Below, piece by piece: positions 32,970 through 46,012 of a stretch of 64,000 bases of DNA. The stretch comes from Diphasiastrum complanatum (lineage: Eukaryota; Streptophyta; Lycopodiopsida; Lycopodiales; Lycopodiaceae), in contig CM055099.1 in the NCBI GenBank assembly GCA_029204225.1, positions 42,090,597 through 42,154,596 on the forward strand, read 5' to 3'. The notes below the pieces were generated by a model. It was given only the letters and a program-made list of their open reading frames with translations, searched no databases and was not told the origin of the DNA. Both the position numbers and the translations under genes were made by a program. How positions within the stretch are numbered: position 1 is the stretch's first letter; every line of letters starts with the position of its first letter.

Positions 32970-35900
32970 ATAGGTGCCTTCTAGCCTTAGTTAGGCCCAA
33001 AACCATTTTTGCCTTGCAAAATTGAACTGGTTCTTCAATGTGAAGTTTCTTGATGAAGAATTGCATTTCATGCACTTCGGGTCCAATCTCCATCTCAAAA
33101 TGAAGATTTTAAAGAAATCGAAGGCCCAATGGCCCTTCAGACCCCTTCAACCTTTCATGGATCCCTTCACTTGCCATCTAATGGCTTACCCACATCGAAT
33201 GGATCACATTGGTATTCAATAGCCCGATCATGACCATCCATCCTTTTGGGACCTCATCCAACGATGCCTATGCCATCTGCGTGCCTAATGCCTTTCATGC
33301 AGCCACTATTCACTTTAGCATGCTTTGGCCTGGCGTGAGTGAGGGCATGCGTTGGCCCGCAGCCCCTCTTGCCTTCTTTTTTGACTTCTCTCTTCTTGAA
33401 AGCTGCAAGAAATAAGCCACTTGGAAATGTGCTTCATTTTCACAAATATCAACTCCTCTGTTCCATGGCCATCAGCGGCCCTTTGACATCCTCCAATATA
33501 TACTAGGGTGACCTACTGTGTAAATGTGCTCTACATGAAAAGATTTATCTCTTCCCTGCTAGAAACCCTAGTCTTTAAAAAAATGGTTGTCTCAAAGAGC
33601 TGACTATTGCACATCCAAATTTCCATGGCTGGCCACGGCCATCTAGCCTCAGTTCAATCATGCTTGGGTGCCAATCCCTAGCCACTAATAGCTCCAAAAC
33701 TGGGGTTGTGTGGAGAAAGATCCACCATTTTTCACTTCCAAACCCTAGTTGTCCTTTCTCTTCCATAGCTGAGAAGATGGACAATTGCTCCTTCTGTGCT
33801 TCATGGATGACTCTATCCTTTTGAGATAAGCTTGGCCAAAGTAGAATGATTTTGGATAAAATTTTACAGTGCCCAATTCTGTCAAGTACAGAGAAAGATC
33901 CGTGACTTTCCGTTTTTCTTCAACTAGGCTACCTTTTGGCAATTGACAAAACTGCTCCTTTCTCCTCACACTATAAATGGATTTCAAAATCCTCTCAGCC
34001 CAGAGTTGCCACTACCTTGCTCCACCTTTTGATCTACTTCACTCAGTAGTTGAAGGACTACCGAAGAAGTTCTAGCCAATTTTCTGTCACAACCGTTTTC
34101 TGAAGCAACCCACCGTTTTGAGAAATTTCTTCATGAATTCTCCACGCAATCCACCTACGACGATCGTTCTGATCTTCCCCGAAGCTCCAATTGAAGGAAC
34201 TTTGCTGTCTCTAGCCATACGGACTACCGATACCCCCTTGTACGAGGTCCTCTCTCCTGAGACACTTTGAGTGTTATTTTTCCTAGTGAAAGACACTATC
34301 CCATAGCTTCACCAGATCATACATTCCTGAATTACTCTAACGCTTTGATATCAAGTTGAAATTTTGATAGGATCTAGTGCAGTATGCAAATCACATCACA
34401 CAATCACCATAGCCACTCCTCACAAGCTCTCATAGACAACACAACAAAAGTTAATGATTACAAAGAGAAAACTGTACATATAGCAAAAGCTCCAACATGC
34501 ATGGGCTCGACAAGTGTCAACTCACTGAAATAGGGACTTGTCTAACCAATAGGCCCAACATGGGCTAAAAGACTGACAAACTCAAGACATGCCCTTGAGT
34601 ATAGCAAGTGCCGTAAAAAATATATTGTACAGGCTAATTTCTCTACGTGTGGCTACTCGGCTAATCCAAGTAGCCGTCTACGGGATCAGTGCCCGATCAA
34701 TATATCCTAACGGGTCACGTCCCAATCACAACCATATACAGTAAACCAAATAAACTGTACAATAATTACATCATCATATTTAGAGCTTATACTAATGAAT
34801 CCGATTAGAATTGATTTCTAACTAATTTCATATTTAGTTGCAGTGGCAGAGTGTTCTCCACCCAAGCTACTTCCAACTGGAGAAATGGACTTAGAAATCA
34901 TAGATTAGCATGACTCACAACTTGAGAAATGATTCTCAAGTTGATATTGATAAAAAATTGGTCTCCCTTGATGTGGATGAGACACATGTACAAATTTTTT
35001 TAATGAAAATATATTTATAGTTTTCTATGGTTGTTCTTACATGTTTTTTTTCCTATTATTAATCCAGGTTATTATTGATTCATTTTCAATTGCTATGGTG
35101 TTCCTACATGTTTGTTTTTCATAGCCTTGGTCTGCCTTGCCTTTACCTTGGTTTTTTGAATAGGTTTAGAAGGTGATCTCAGTGAATCTTTGCCACAACC
35201 AATCCAAACATGCGACATATGTTCACACAGATTTGCTATAGTAAAGCTTTATTGAGATCATCTTCTAAACAAGGGCAAGCGTCAATTCGATATCTAATTG
35301 TAGTGGTCACTGAAGTTCAAGTGCCCGAAGATCTCCCCAATGGAGATAATGCATTTCCTGCAGGAGACAATGAATCTTGTTATCGAAAACTCATGTTATC
35401 TAGTTGCAATTACATTGTGTTCTACACCATGGAAATGGAGATCATAGAAATGAAAGAGCCTCATAGAAAAAGTGGTTCATATATTTTTAAAAATGATGTA
35501 TACAAAAAATTGTATTACATAATACAAAATTCCATTGTTCATAATCTATGGATCTTCAATTTCGATGGATGTTCCAATGTCTTTGCACTTTATATGCTCT
35601 TCCTGCCTTACTCTTACACGCACAAGAAAAATTGTTTTAGTTAATATATATTTTAAAACTGATTCACTTAGAATAAGAAAAGAAGGAATATTTTCATATG
35701 GCATAACGTACCTTTACACCATTCAATTGAAATTGATAGTATTGAGGTAGATCGAATTACAACATGTCTAGTTCTGATCGAATGTGATTGAGACACCAAT
35801 GATCTTCCTCAACCTCAACCATTGCAAGAATGTTGTCATTCCTTTTCACTGTTATTTGAAGTTGCTCTTGAGGGTTTATACCAAAATCTTGATCAAGTGG

Positions 35901-38900
35901 CTTCCAAACATTTTTGCATTTAATCCATCTTCTATAATACAGCAGCAAAGTGAGCATTTGTTTTTTGATGTGATATCTAAATGTCTTTGATGAGTAACAT
36001 ACTCTGCACTCAACTTGCTGATTTTGCTTTGTATCCCAATCATCTATAAAAGAAACAATTTAGAATGGAAATGAGCACAAAGGAATTGCGGATCAAAGCC
36101 ACGTGTTATGAGCTATCTCTGAGTAACTGTAACTCTGCCTGAATCAAACACTTCTGCTAATAAGCAGTAAGCACAATAGCAAACCCTAAATCAATCCTAA
36201 CGAACTGAGCTAGAATGCTCAAGAGTGTTCAAGCTTGAAAGCTTTAGAGAGATGCTAACTATGCTTCAATACTTGATCATTCAAAAACGATCTAAGATGA
36301 TCTAAGATGATAACAACCTATAACAAGATTCCCTCACGTCCAAGCATATCCAACTATCCAATAAGTCCTGAAAGCTGATCCCCATTCATTTTCCATGCTT
36401 CAAGCACAAGAGTCTACCAAGGACTTAATGAATGAATGTACACAAACTCACCATAGGCTATACTTGAGTAGCTTGCCATCTCCCAGAGATACTGATGATG
36501 ATTTGCCTCTCCTACACCTCATGCAGGCTCAACTTCCCATGCTTGACATTGCCAACTCTGATTTGACCAGTATATAGGCCTCCCACCAAAGGAGCCTATC
36601 TCCCCAACACATCCATCATGTCAATCCAAACCAAAGCAAATGCAAACTGGATCCACTATCGTGATGAACAACTCACCCACGATCCATAGCATATAAGGTC
36701 GGATAGCTCCTGAACCCTGTACCCTATACCATCTGATTACCAAGTATCCATTATCCACTGATAGCTCCCCAAGAATCTGTCCACCTGTAGTGCAACTAGA
36801 CTAGAACTGGATCTAACCAAAAGCTACATCTTGCTTACCAAATAATGATGGATAGAAACAACATGTGATGCCAACCTGGAGATCACTGTGCATATAACCA
36901 TGCACCTCACCTGATACTCGCCAAAGTATTAGCTGTCACTCCTTGAGCAACCATCTCCATCCTTGCTGGCTCACAACCATGGGCATGTTGGACCCACATC
37001 ATCCTGTAATGCACTCCATGCCCTCAGGATATTTACCACCCCAGGTACACTCCATGGCCACCTATCTCCAAGTAGGCTTGACTCGTCCCTAGGTCACCAC
37101 ACATGATGCACCAGCTAAAGAACATCATCTATACATCAAATGACATATCATACCTAAGCAACTGTAGCATCTCCTTGAGTGCCACCCCAATGGACTCGTC
37201 ATCCACATATTATGCTCACCTGATGTCTTTGATCTTGGTCACCATCCTGCTAGATAAGCCGAACTCCAAAGCCTCACTAGCTCCACCTAACTCCTAGCAT
37301 CTGCTTGCTCTCCCTGGCTATGTGCCACTCGACACCATGCCAATGCAAGCTCATCCATGAGTCACCGTTCATGGGATCCCGAGACCACCATCTCCCTAAT
37401 CGTACTGAGGTATATGGCTCTGAGTGACTTCCTCTAGGCTTATCCCTGATCTCACCATCTGAGAATCTGCACCATGTAAATTCTAACACGTGTGTCAAGC
37501 TAGACTCCTGTAAATATAGCCAAATGCATGAAAGCTATAGATAGATTATCCACGCTCGTGATGTAGATGCCTCCCCATCGATGCCAATGTCCAAAACTGC
37601 CCCCCTGCTGTAATGCCAGCCTGTACTCCCAAATGAGCACACCGTGAAGTCCTCGCCATTAGTGTCTCCTGTAGTAGATCGCTAGCAAAACACTCACCAT
37701 AGTGTTTGCCCTCCGATCACACCCCGTGCGATTATCATCAACTGGCTGTCAAAGCTTCATGCTTTGCCCATTTGCTTTTGCAGTGTTCTGATTCCATCAT
37801 GAATTCCACCTGTAAGTCCTGTCCATCAAATGACTCTAAGTTCAATATGAAATAGCTACCCCCTGATGATCATCCCATGTCATCCTATAGTCCTATCCCT
37901 ATCAGGTATCCCAATGCCATCCCTGATCACAAAGATCTAAGGATCTACCCTATAGTGCCCCACCTGTATTCCCCCAAGCTAGCTCCAAAGCTGCTCTTGT
38001 GAATGATTCCAAACAACTCCCTTAGAATACACTAAGATGTGAACTCCAAAGCCACCATCAAGTCCCTCACATGATGTGACATGCCGATATCCCTCCAAGT
38101 GAACCTGTGAGATCTTTCAAGGCCCAAACCAAATGATCTGCACCCTGTCATCATTGGAATCTTCATCCCTGATGCAATACTGATACGACAAATTGACTTG
38201 ACTTACTCAGAACATGCAGTTGAAGTGTATCTCCTCGATGACAAACCTGATACACTGCTCCACAACTAATTTTATTTGATCAAAATTGACTTACCTACTA
38301 CAAAACCGCAAAATCATCACACTTACCACTCTCCAAGAGTCTCCAAAGTGTGATCCTTGACCCTTTCTTCATCCTCTGCATGTCCCACACACAGCTCATC
38401 CAATGCAAGTCCGCTATCTTGCCCAATGGCTTCCAACTGGCACCACCTCACACTTCCATCACCCGTGACCGTCAAAATGTGTGTAGCTCCAAGCTAGCCC
38501 ATATTTCCCTCCGAACAAAAAATTTCCAGGCTACCGATGCGTGTGTCGATGCAATTATCACCTGACTAGACAATGTCACTGCTGATCATACCTGTGAGAG
38601 CGTTCCTCCAAAATGCCACTTGACATTGGTCGATTCTAACCCCAAGAGTTGAACCTCATCATGAGAATTTTTTATCCGTAACTGCATATCATGCCTACCT
38701 CTCACTTGTGATTGCTTGCCCTCTCAAAATTGTTGCCAATGATGAGTAGTCATGCCGCCAAACTGCATTTCCGTCCCCAATACTAGCTTTCTCCACAATT
38801 TCGCTGCCATTCATTCCCATGCTGCATTTACCGCTTCCAATCACCCTGTTACCCTGTCAGGACTAAGTAATAATGACTTAGAATTGATTATGGTACGATC

Positions 38901-39101
38901 TTGTAGTAGGTTTCACCAGCCAAACATTGCTCCAAATTTGGCCCTACGGTACCCAAATAGCAAATGTAGCCCATCACTAGTCACCCGCACTCCGCTCAAC
39001 TCCTCAAAATACTTTCTCCCTACTTTGTGACGTTGCTCTGTCCGTTGGCTTTGAGCAGCCAGTTTCAGGGGTCATTTTGGCCCAAGGATGGCCAAAATAG
39101 G
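32970..39101. repeat. Spacer 2 (6,132 bp), flanked by ATAGG
   Basis: Second copy of spacer 1, the same length to the base, starting and ending with ATAGG (39097-39101). It contains the same 144-codon unassigned frame (35210-35644), hairpin and LTR-like traces. No gene is recognised. Confidence 0.9.
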
Positions 39102-39756
39102 TGTGAAAATTGTCAACATTTCCTAGCTAGTTTGAGGCCTAAATTGGCTAAAATTGTAAATAGTTTTGGTTCTGGAGTTTCACACGTGTGAACCAGGCCA
39201 CAATGTTTTTATTTACTGTATTTTTTCAGTATGATGAAGTGACAAACTTCATACCCTTCAAAATGAGACCATTTTGATGTATTTTGGTCATATAAGCCAT
39301 TTTTAGCTATTTTTCCTATATAGGGAATATCTAGGGTCAAGTACCTTCTAGAGAGAGGAGAGAGAGTCATCTTCCTCATCCATAAATAGTAGGGAAGTCG
39401 TGGAAAACAGGTTGGAGAAACCTTTTGTATGCTTCATTGAGATCAATAGATCATTGTCATTGTTTCTTCCTCCATTGAGAGCATTGTTGTGTGTATTGTC
39501 TTCAAGCTATTGTGTATGATCTTAGGTGCTTTCCAAAAGTGGTAGGCTGATGTATTATGGACTGTATAATGCTATTTTGGGCCGCACTTGATGTTTATGG
39601 AAGTTTCCATTTGTGATAAATGCTTTTTGATCAAGTTCTTTGCATTCTAGGTAGCATAGAATGTGTTGCCAATTCCTAGCTTATGTAGTTTGGAGTGCAA
39701 GCATTCAAGCCAATGATCTTGGAGTTTAGATCCACTTAGGATCTGTATTTTTCACA
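39102..39756 (+). mobile_element. Copia copy 3, 5' LTR (655 bp)
   Basis: Same haplotype as the 5' LTR of copy 2, including the one-base shortening. Preceded by ATAGG although the 3' end of this copy is followed by ATTAT. Confidence 0.95.
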
Positions 39757-39768
39757 TGGTATCAGAGC
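39757..39768 (+). other. Primer-binding site, copy 3
   Basis: TGGTATCAGAGC directly after the LTR. Confidence 0.93.
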
Positions 39769-40929
39769 TGGTTGGCTTCTATTTACAGTAAGTATTCCAT
39801 TTTTGGTGATATTTGGATGTTTGATCAAGTTCTAGCATGATTTTGCATTGCTTTGTTGATCAAATCTTACTAACCTTTGTTTTGTGAGTTGAACTTGTGG
39901 ATCAAAAGCATATTTCAGGTCTATTGAAGATCAGAGGCTGAAAAGAAACTATTTTGGATCAGATCATAACACCTAATCATTTGTGATTGTGAGGCTTGTG
40001 CATATTCAATACTAACAATGTTCTTTTCAATCCTATTGTTGACAATCTCCATTCTTGGATGAACACTCTCCTTAAGTGGATGAAACTTCTCCTTAAGTGG
40101 ATGACAAATGCTCTTTTGAGTGAGTTGTAATTCTCCTAAAGGCTGAGCAAAGCTCCCATTTGGATGAAAGATCCCCTTTTTTGGGTGAACATATTGTAAG
40201 CTCCATTGTGAAGAGCATATTGTAAAGATTGTCATCAATTTTGGCATAATTTTTTGGTGTACTTTGTTGAGCATGTAAGTAACTCTCCTTATGTAATTTG
40301 ATTGGAGCATTTGCTGGAAGGTGTTAACCATTATGCAAGTGTGTTTTCAGGTTCTTAACAGGTTGAGGAACATTCTCATGTGAAGTGATCTTAGATCTAC
40401 ATCTAAACACCAAGATTTGACAAGATAGTGAAGCTAGTCTTGTGATTCACTAAGTGTGCTCATTCATTCACCTCTAAATCTTGTATTTATCACTTGCTGG
40501 AGTTTATAAACTTTTAGAAGTGTGGTTTACATGTGGTTTTACAGGTTGAATCAATATCTTAGTGTGTTGATCATATGTTGATCAAGTTTGTTCATTACTA
40601 GGTAATCTTGGCATCCTAGTTTTGGGTATTTTCTAAGAATGCAAGTAACTCTTCACACCATAACTTGATTTGGTCACTTGCTGGAAAGTTTGAGAGCTTA
40701 AGCAAGAGTGTGTTCAGGTTGGTTTGATTTTGTAATCCATTCTTAGTGTGTGCAAAGTGTTGCATGTGTTTCAATCTTCCTTTCTATGCTTGGAAACCAT
40801 CTAGGTTCAAGATAGAAGTGTTTTAGGGTCCTAAATCTTCATAGATCTCTTTATCTATCATTTGTTGAGAGAAAAGTGAGTGCTAAGTGCTTTAGGACAA
40901 AACCTAAAAGTTGAAGAAACATTAGAATC
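39769..40929 (+). other. Copia leader, copy 3
   Basis: Same leader as copy 2, including TTTGTGATTG. Confidence 0.7.
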
Positions 40930-43900
40930 ATGGCTTCCAATGGTGGGATCATGCTAGAGTCTAGTGAAAGGTTGAGTTCATCAAACTACTCTACTTGGAA
41001 AGTGAGGATGGAGTCCTTACTTGAGTTGAATGAACTCATGGACATAGTTGCAGAAATTGAAGAGAGACCTCTCACACTTCAAGAGCAACAAAGGTTTGAT
41101 AAGAAGGCCAAAAGGGCTCTTCATATCATTAAAATGAATGTTACAAATGAACTTCTCAAGGAAGTTGGAAAGTGTCAAAGTGCAAGTGAGGCATGGAATG
41201 CCTTAAAGAAGCTCTTTGAATCAAAGTCCACATCTAGGGTATTGACCCTAAGGAGACAAATATTTTCTAGTAGACAAAGAGAGGGTGAAAGTGCTCATGC
41301 ATTTATCTTGAGAGTTAAGTCCCTAAGTGATGATTTAGCATGCATTGATGAGAACATAAAAGATGGTGAAATAGTCCAAGTTATGTTGAATGGTTTGCTA
41401 AATGAACATGCTAACCTTGTGCAAAGTTTTGCCATTCAAAGAGTCTTGCCAAGTGTGGTTGACTTGCAAGAAATCTTATTGGATGAAGAACATAGGTTGC
41501 AATCAAAGCTTGATGGTGCATCCTTGCAAGGTGGAGGTGAAGAGGCTTTCTTCACAAAAGGCAAATTCAAGGGCAAAGGTAAAGGCAAAGGGAAATGGTC
41601 CAAAGGTGGTAACTTTGATCATGATGATCACTCTTCCTCTTCCTCTTCTACTAAGAACAATAAGTCAAAGTTCAAGTGCTTTTATTGTGGGATAAAAGGT
41701 CATTTTGCAAATGAATGTTATAAGAAGAAAAGAGAGCAAGGAGAGAGGCAAGGAAATCTTACAATAGATGAGGAAGAACATAACACATGTGAATCACTTG
41801 TTATGACTTCAAGTTTGTTAGCCAACATAGATGATAATGATCCTTGGTGGATTGATAGTGGAGCCTCATCTCACATGACAAGACATAAGGAATACTTTAC
41901 ATCCTTATTGTCTTATGAGGGAGAAGGTAACATCATCTACACTGCAAATGATGGTCAATGTGACATCAAAGGCATAGGCACTATTCCTATTTCCCTTTCA
42001 ACAAATAGGAAAGCAAATCTTGAAAATGTTTTGTACATTCCTTCAATCACTAAGAATTTGCTTAGTGTAAGTCAAATGATTGACAAAGGACTTGATGTGG
42101 AGTTCATTGGAGATGCATGTTTGATAAGTAAATGTGGATCCTTGATTGCTCAAGGTAGGAGGCATGGTAAACTTTTCAAGCTTGATGCATGTGTGATCTC
42201 TAATCATGAAGGATGTATGGCTAGGGAGCAATTGACAAACCAAGAAGTTTGGCACAAGAGGTTGGGCCATCCCAACTTCAAATCTTTGGAGGTAATGGCA
42301 AAGAAAGAGCTTGTTCTTGGTCTCCCTAAAAGTCTTGTTGCAAACAATAGTGTTTGTGAACATTGTGCCTTGTCCAAATCTCATAGACTTGCTTATTCTA
42401 GATCTACTTCTAGATCTAAAGAAGCTTTTCAACTTGTGCATTCTGATATTCATTCTTCTAGTACAACTAGCAATGGTGGGGCAAAGATGTATGCAACTTT
42501 CATTGATGACTTTAGTAGGTATACTTGGATCTATCTTCTTAAAAGTAAGGATGAAGTGTTTGCTGCATTTGTCAAGTTCAAGAATGAAATGGAAAACCAA
42601 TTCAATACAAAGATCAAATGATTAAGATCTGATAATGGAGGGGAATACACCTCAAATAGGTTCAAAGACTTTTGTATAGCACATGGGATTAAGAGGGAGA
42701 TGTCTAGTCCTAGGACTCCACAACAGAATGGAGTGGCCGAGAGGAAGAATAGAACCCTTTGTGAATGTGCCAAGGCAATGAGACTACATGCTAATCTTGC
42801 TAAGTCTTTTTGGGGGGAAGCTTTAGCATGTGCTAACTATCTATGTAATAGATGGACAAGTGCTTCCTTGGATGGTAAAACTCCTCATGAGGTTCTTTAT
42901 GGTAGAAGGCCGAGTGTCAAGCATTGTAGGATCTTTGGATGTACATGTTTTGTCAATATCACACTTGATGATAGAACTAAAGAAGATCCTTCATCAAAGA
43001 AGGGTGTGTTTGTTGGCTATAGTGAAGTAAGCAAGGCTTACAAAGTGTACATTCCTTCTACAAAGAAAGTTGTCATAAGTAGGGATGTCATCTTTCATGA
43101 AGAGAATGTTTCCAATGTTGTTGATGTTGATGTTGATGTGCCTACTAATCATCATGATGTGCAAGATGTCTTGGATGAAGATGGAGATGCCACTCCAAAG
43201 CAAACTTCAAGGAAGACTCAAAGGCAAAGGGCTAAGCCATCAAGGCTAACCTATGATGAAAAAGGAAAGCAAGTGGTGGACAACTCTAACTTTGCTTTTC
43301 TTACCTCTTTTGATGAACCAACTTGTGTAGGTGAAGCAATTCAAAAGAAGGAATGGATCCAAGCCATGGATCATGAGCATCAAGCACTCATCAAAAGCAA
43401 CACATGGAGGTTGGTAAAGCTTCCAAAGGACAAGAAGGCAATTGGTTGTAAGTGGATCTTCAAGATCAAGACAAATCAAGATGGATCAATCAACAAGTAC
43501 AAGGCAAGGTTGGTGGCAAAGGGGTATGCTCAAGAATATGGTATTGACTACGATGAGACCTTTGCACCCGTGGCAAAGATGGTAACTATTCGAATCCTAA
43601 TCTCTCTTGCAACTCTTTATGATTGGGATATGTGGCAAATGGATGTTACTAATGCCTTCTTGAATGGTGATCTTGAAGAAGATATTTACATGGAGCAACC
43701 CGAGGGCTATGTTTCACATGATGAGCCTAATCATGTGTGCTATCTCCAAAAGAGTTTGTATGGGCTAAAGCAAGCACCAAGGAGTTGGTATGCTAAGCTC
43801 AATTCCTTCTTACTTTCTCAAAACTTTGTTATGAGTGAGTATGATCATTCTCTCTACTTTAGATTGAATGAAAATGATATCACTTTACTTTTGATCTATG

Positions 43901-44883
43901 TTGATGACATTATCTTAAGTGGTGGTAACATTTTAGATATAGATGAAATCAAGATGGCACTCAAAAGAGAGTTTGAAATTCAAGATCTTGGTAAACTTCA
44001 TTATATCTTAGGAATAGAGATTATTAGAACTTCTAAATCTACATTCATATGTCAAGAAAAGTATGTTAACTCTATTCTAAAAAGGTTTCATATGGAAGAT
44101 TGTAAAGTTGTTTCTACTCCTATGGAATCAAATGTAAAGCTAACTACAAGAAGTAATGAAAGATCCTTCAAGGACATTACTCTCTATAGAAAGCTAATAG
44201 GATCTCTTATATGGTTAACCATCACAAGACCTGATCTAAGCTTTGTGGTTGGTAAACTAAGTCAATTTATGCAAGATCCTAGTGAGGCTCATTGGAAGCT
44301 AGGAAAGAGAGTACTTAGATACATCTCGGGATCTAGAGATTTTGGCATCTTGTATGGAGGTACTACACCTAACCTTTGTGGATTTTCAGATTCAGATTTT
44401 GCAGGTGATAAAATGGATAGGAAGTCAACAAGTGCCTTTGCAATCTATCTTGGAGATGGAGTGGTCTCATGGCTATCAAAGAAGCAACCAACTATCTCTC
44501 TATCTTCCACCGAAGCCGAGTACAAGGCATTAACAACATGCACCAAGGAGATTCTTTGGATCAAGAGGATGTTATTGGATCTTCACTTGCTGGAACCAGA
44601 GAAGACTCCAATCATACTTTGTGATAACCTTTCAGCCCAAAGCTTGGCAAGCAATCCTGTTTTTCATGCAAGGAGCAAGCACATTGAGATTGCTCACCAT
44701 TTTGTGAGAGATCAAGTCATTGCCAAAGAGGTGGAGCTTCAACATGTCTCTTCAAAGGAGTGTGTGGCTGATATCTTCACCAAACCATTGGGAAAGGACC
44801 TATATTTAATGCATAGATCTAATCTTGGAATGTGCTCAAAGACTATGTTGAAACTAGCATCCAATGTTGAAGAGGGAGTGTGA
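40930..44883 (+). pseudogene. Copia Gag-Pol, copy 3 (one nonsense codon)
   Basis: Identical architecture to copy 2 but with TGA at 42619-42621 where the other copies have TGC (Cys). Translation stops at residue 563, just before the second catalytic Asp of integrase (RSDNGGEY). RT and RNase H remain open downstream, to 44883, in the same frame. Gag and protease could still be made, so the copy might act as a Gag donor. The Gag knuckle has the common CFYC form. The 3' third matches copy 1 more closely than copy 2. Confidence 0.95.
44869..44878 (+). other. Polypurine tract, copy 3
   Basis: GAAGAGGGAG immediately before the 3' LTR. Confidence 0.8.
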
Positions 44884-45534
44884 AAATTGTCAACATTTCC
44901 TAGCTAGTTTGAGGCCTAAATTGGCTAAAATTGTAAATAGTTTTGGTTCTGGAGTTTCACACGTGTGAACCAGGCCACAATGTTTTTATTTACTGTATTT
45001 TTTCAGTATGATGAAGTGTCAAACTTCATACCCTTCAAAATGAGACCATTTTGATGTATTTTGGTCATATAAGCCATTTTTAGCTATTTTTCCTATATAG
45101 GGAATATCTAGGGTCAAGTACCTTCTAGAGAGAGGAGAGAGAGTCATCTTCCTCATCCATAAATAGTAGGGAAGTCGTGGAGAACAGGTTGGAGAAACCT
45201 TTTGTATGCTTCATTGAGATCAATAGATCATTGTCATTGTTTCTTCCTCCATTGAGAGCATTGTTGTGTGTATTGTCTTCAAGCTATTGTGTATGATCTT
45301 AGGTGCTTTCCAAAAGTGGTAGGCTGATGTATTATGGACTGTATAATGCTATTTTGGGCCGCACTTGATGTTTATGGAAGTTTCCATTTGTGATAAATGT
45401 ATTTTTGATCAAGTTCTTTGCATTCTAGGTAGCATAGAATGTGTTGCCAATTCCTAGCTTATGTAGTTTGGAGTGCAAGCATTCAAGCCAATGATCTTGG
45501 AGTTTAGATCCACTTAGGATCTGTATTTTTCACA
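44879..45534 (+). mobile_element. Copia copy 3, 3' LTR (656 bp)
   Basis: By eye identical to the 5' LTR of copy 1, which carries the matching ATTAT. Those two LTRs are therefore the likely original pair of one resident insertion. Confidence 0.95.
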
Positions 45535-45539
45535 ATTAT
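45535..45539. other. Target-site duplication ATTAT, right
   Basis: Matches 13967-13971 across 31.6 kb. Confidence 0.88.
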
Positions 45540-46012
45540 TAGTTGAGCTAAGTCTAGCTCTTCGCAAATCATTCGCGACAGATAATTTGTCTAGTTGTTC
45601 GCGACAAATTATTCCTCTGGTGTTTTATTAACGTTTGGCTACATAATCAGAATGACCGTGATTGCTATCACTAACATTCTGTTCGTTTCTGATAGGCGTA
45701 GTCATGGTTAGGGAAAGAGTCAGATAGCTCATTTTGCTACGCACAAACACTTTCCGTTCGAGTTCGTTTCTCGTTCGCTTCTTTTTGAGGTATTTTCATT
45801 TCTCACATACGACACACCCTCTTTCTCCAACAGGGTGTGCTGACAACTTCCATTGCAATGATGGTCATGGTTGACATGTACAATATAATTCTCCATTATA
45901 CATGTATAGATTTCCTTGAAACAACTAAAATGCACATGTTTATTCGTTTCTACGTTCACACTACTATACATACACACCACATGGTGGCCCCCATAGTTTT
46001 GCCAATGCATCT
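45540..46012. other. Host stretch right of array, possible gypsy leader
   Basis: Continues the sequence broken at 13966. Degenerate repeats of CATTCGCGACAGAT lie near 45566-45615, and a related unit sits just left of the array. No gene; the leader of the gypsy remnant that follows is plausible. Confidence 0.35.

Larger units (their letters stand above)
13972..45534 (+). mobile_element. Tandem array: 3 copia elements + 2 identical spacers
   Basis: The 31,563-bp array is exactly three 6,433-bp copia elements and two 6,132-bp spacers in the order element-spacer-element-spacer-element, all in one orientation, with period 12,565 bp. The outer borders carry ATTAT; all four inner element/spacer borders carry ATAGG. 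The copies and spacers differ at only a handful of positions found by eye. The most economical reading is integration of a circular element-plus-spacer DNA into a resident copia by homologous recombination; this mechanism is inferred. Confidence 0.9.

Noticed and set aside
13972-45534. The array as a simple assembly artefact
   Set aside because: Misjoining through a repeated copia cannot by itself connect the right flank of an ATAGG insertion to its left flank, the copies have private lesions, and spacers differ at several sites. It still needs long-read confirmation.
13972-45534. Unequal crossing over between two adjacent copia insertions
   Set aside because: That would give spacers beginning with one target duplication and ending with another; both spacers begin and end with ATAGG and only the outer ends have ATTAT.
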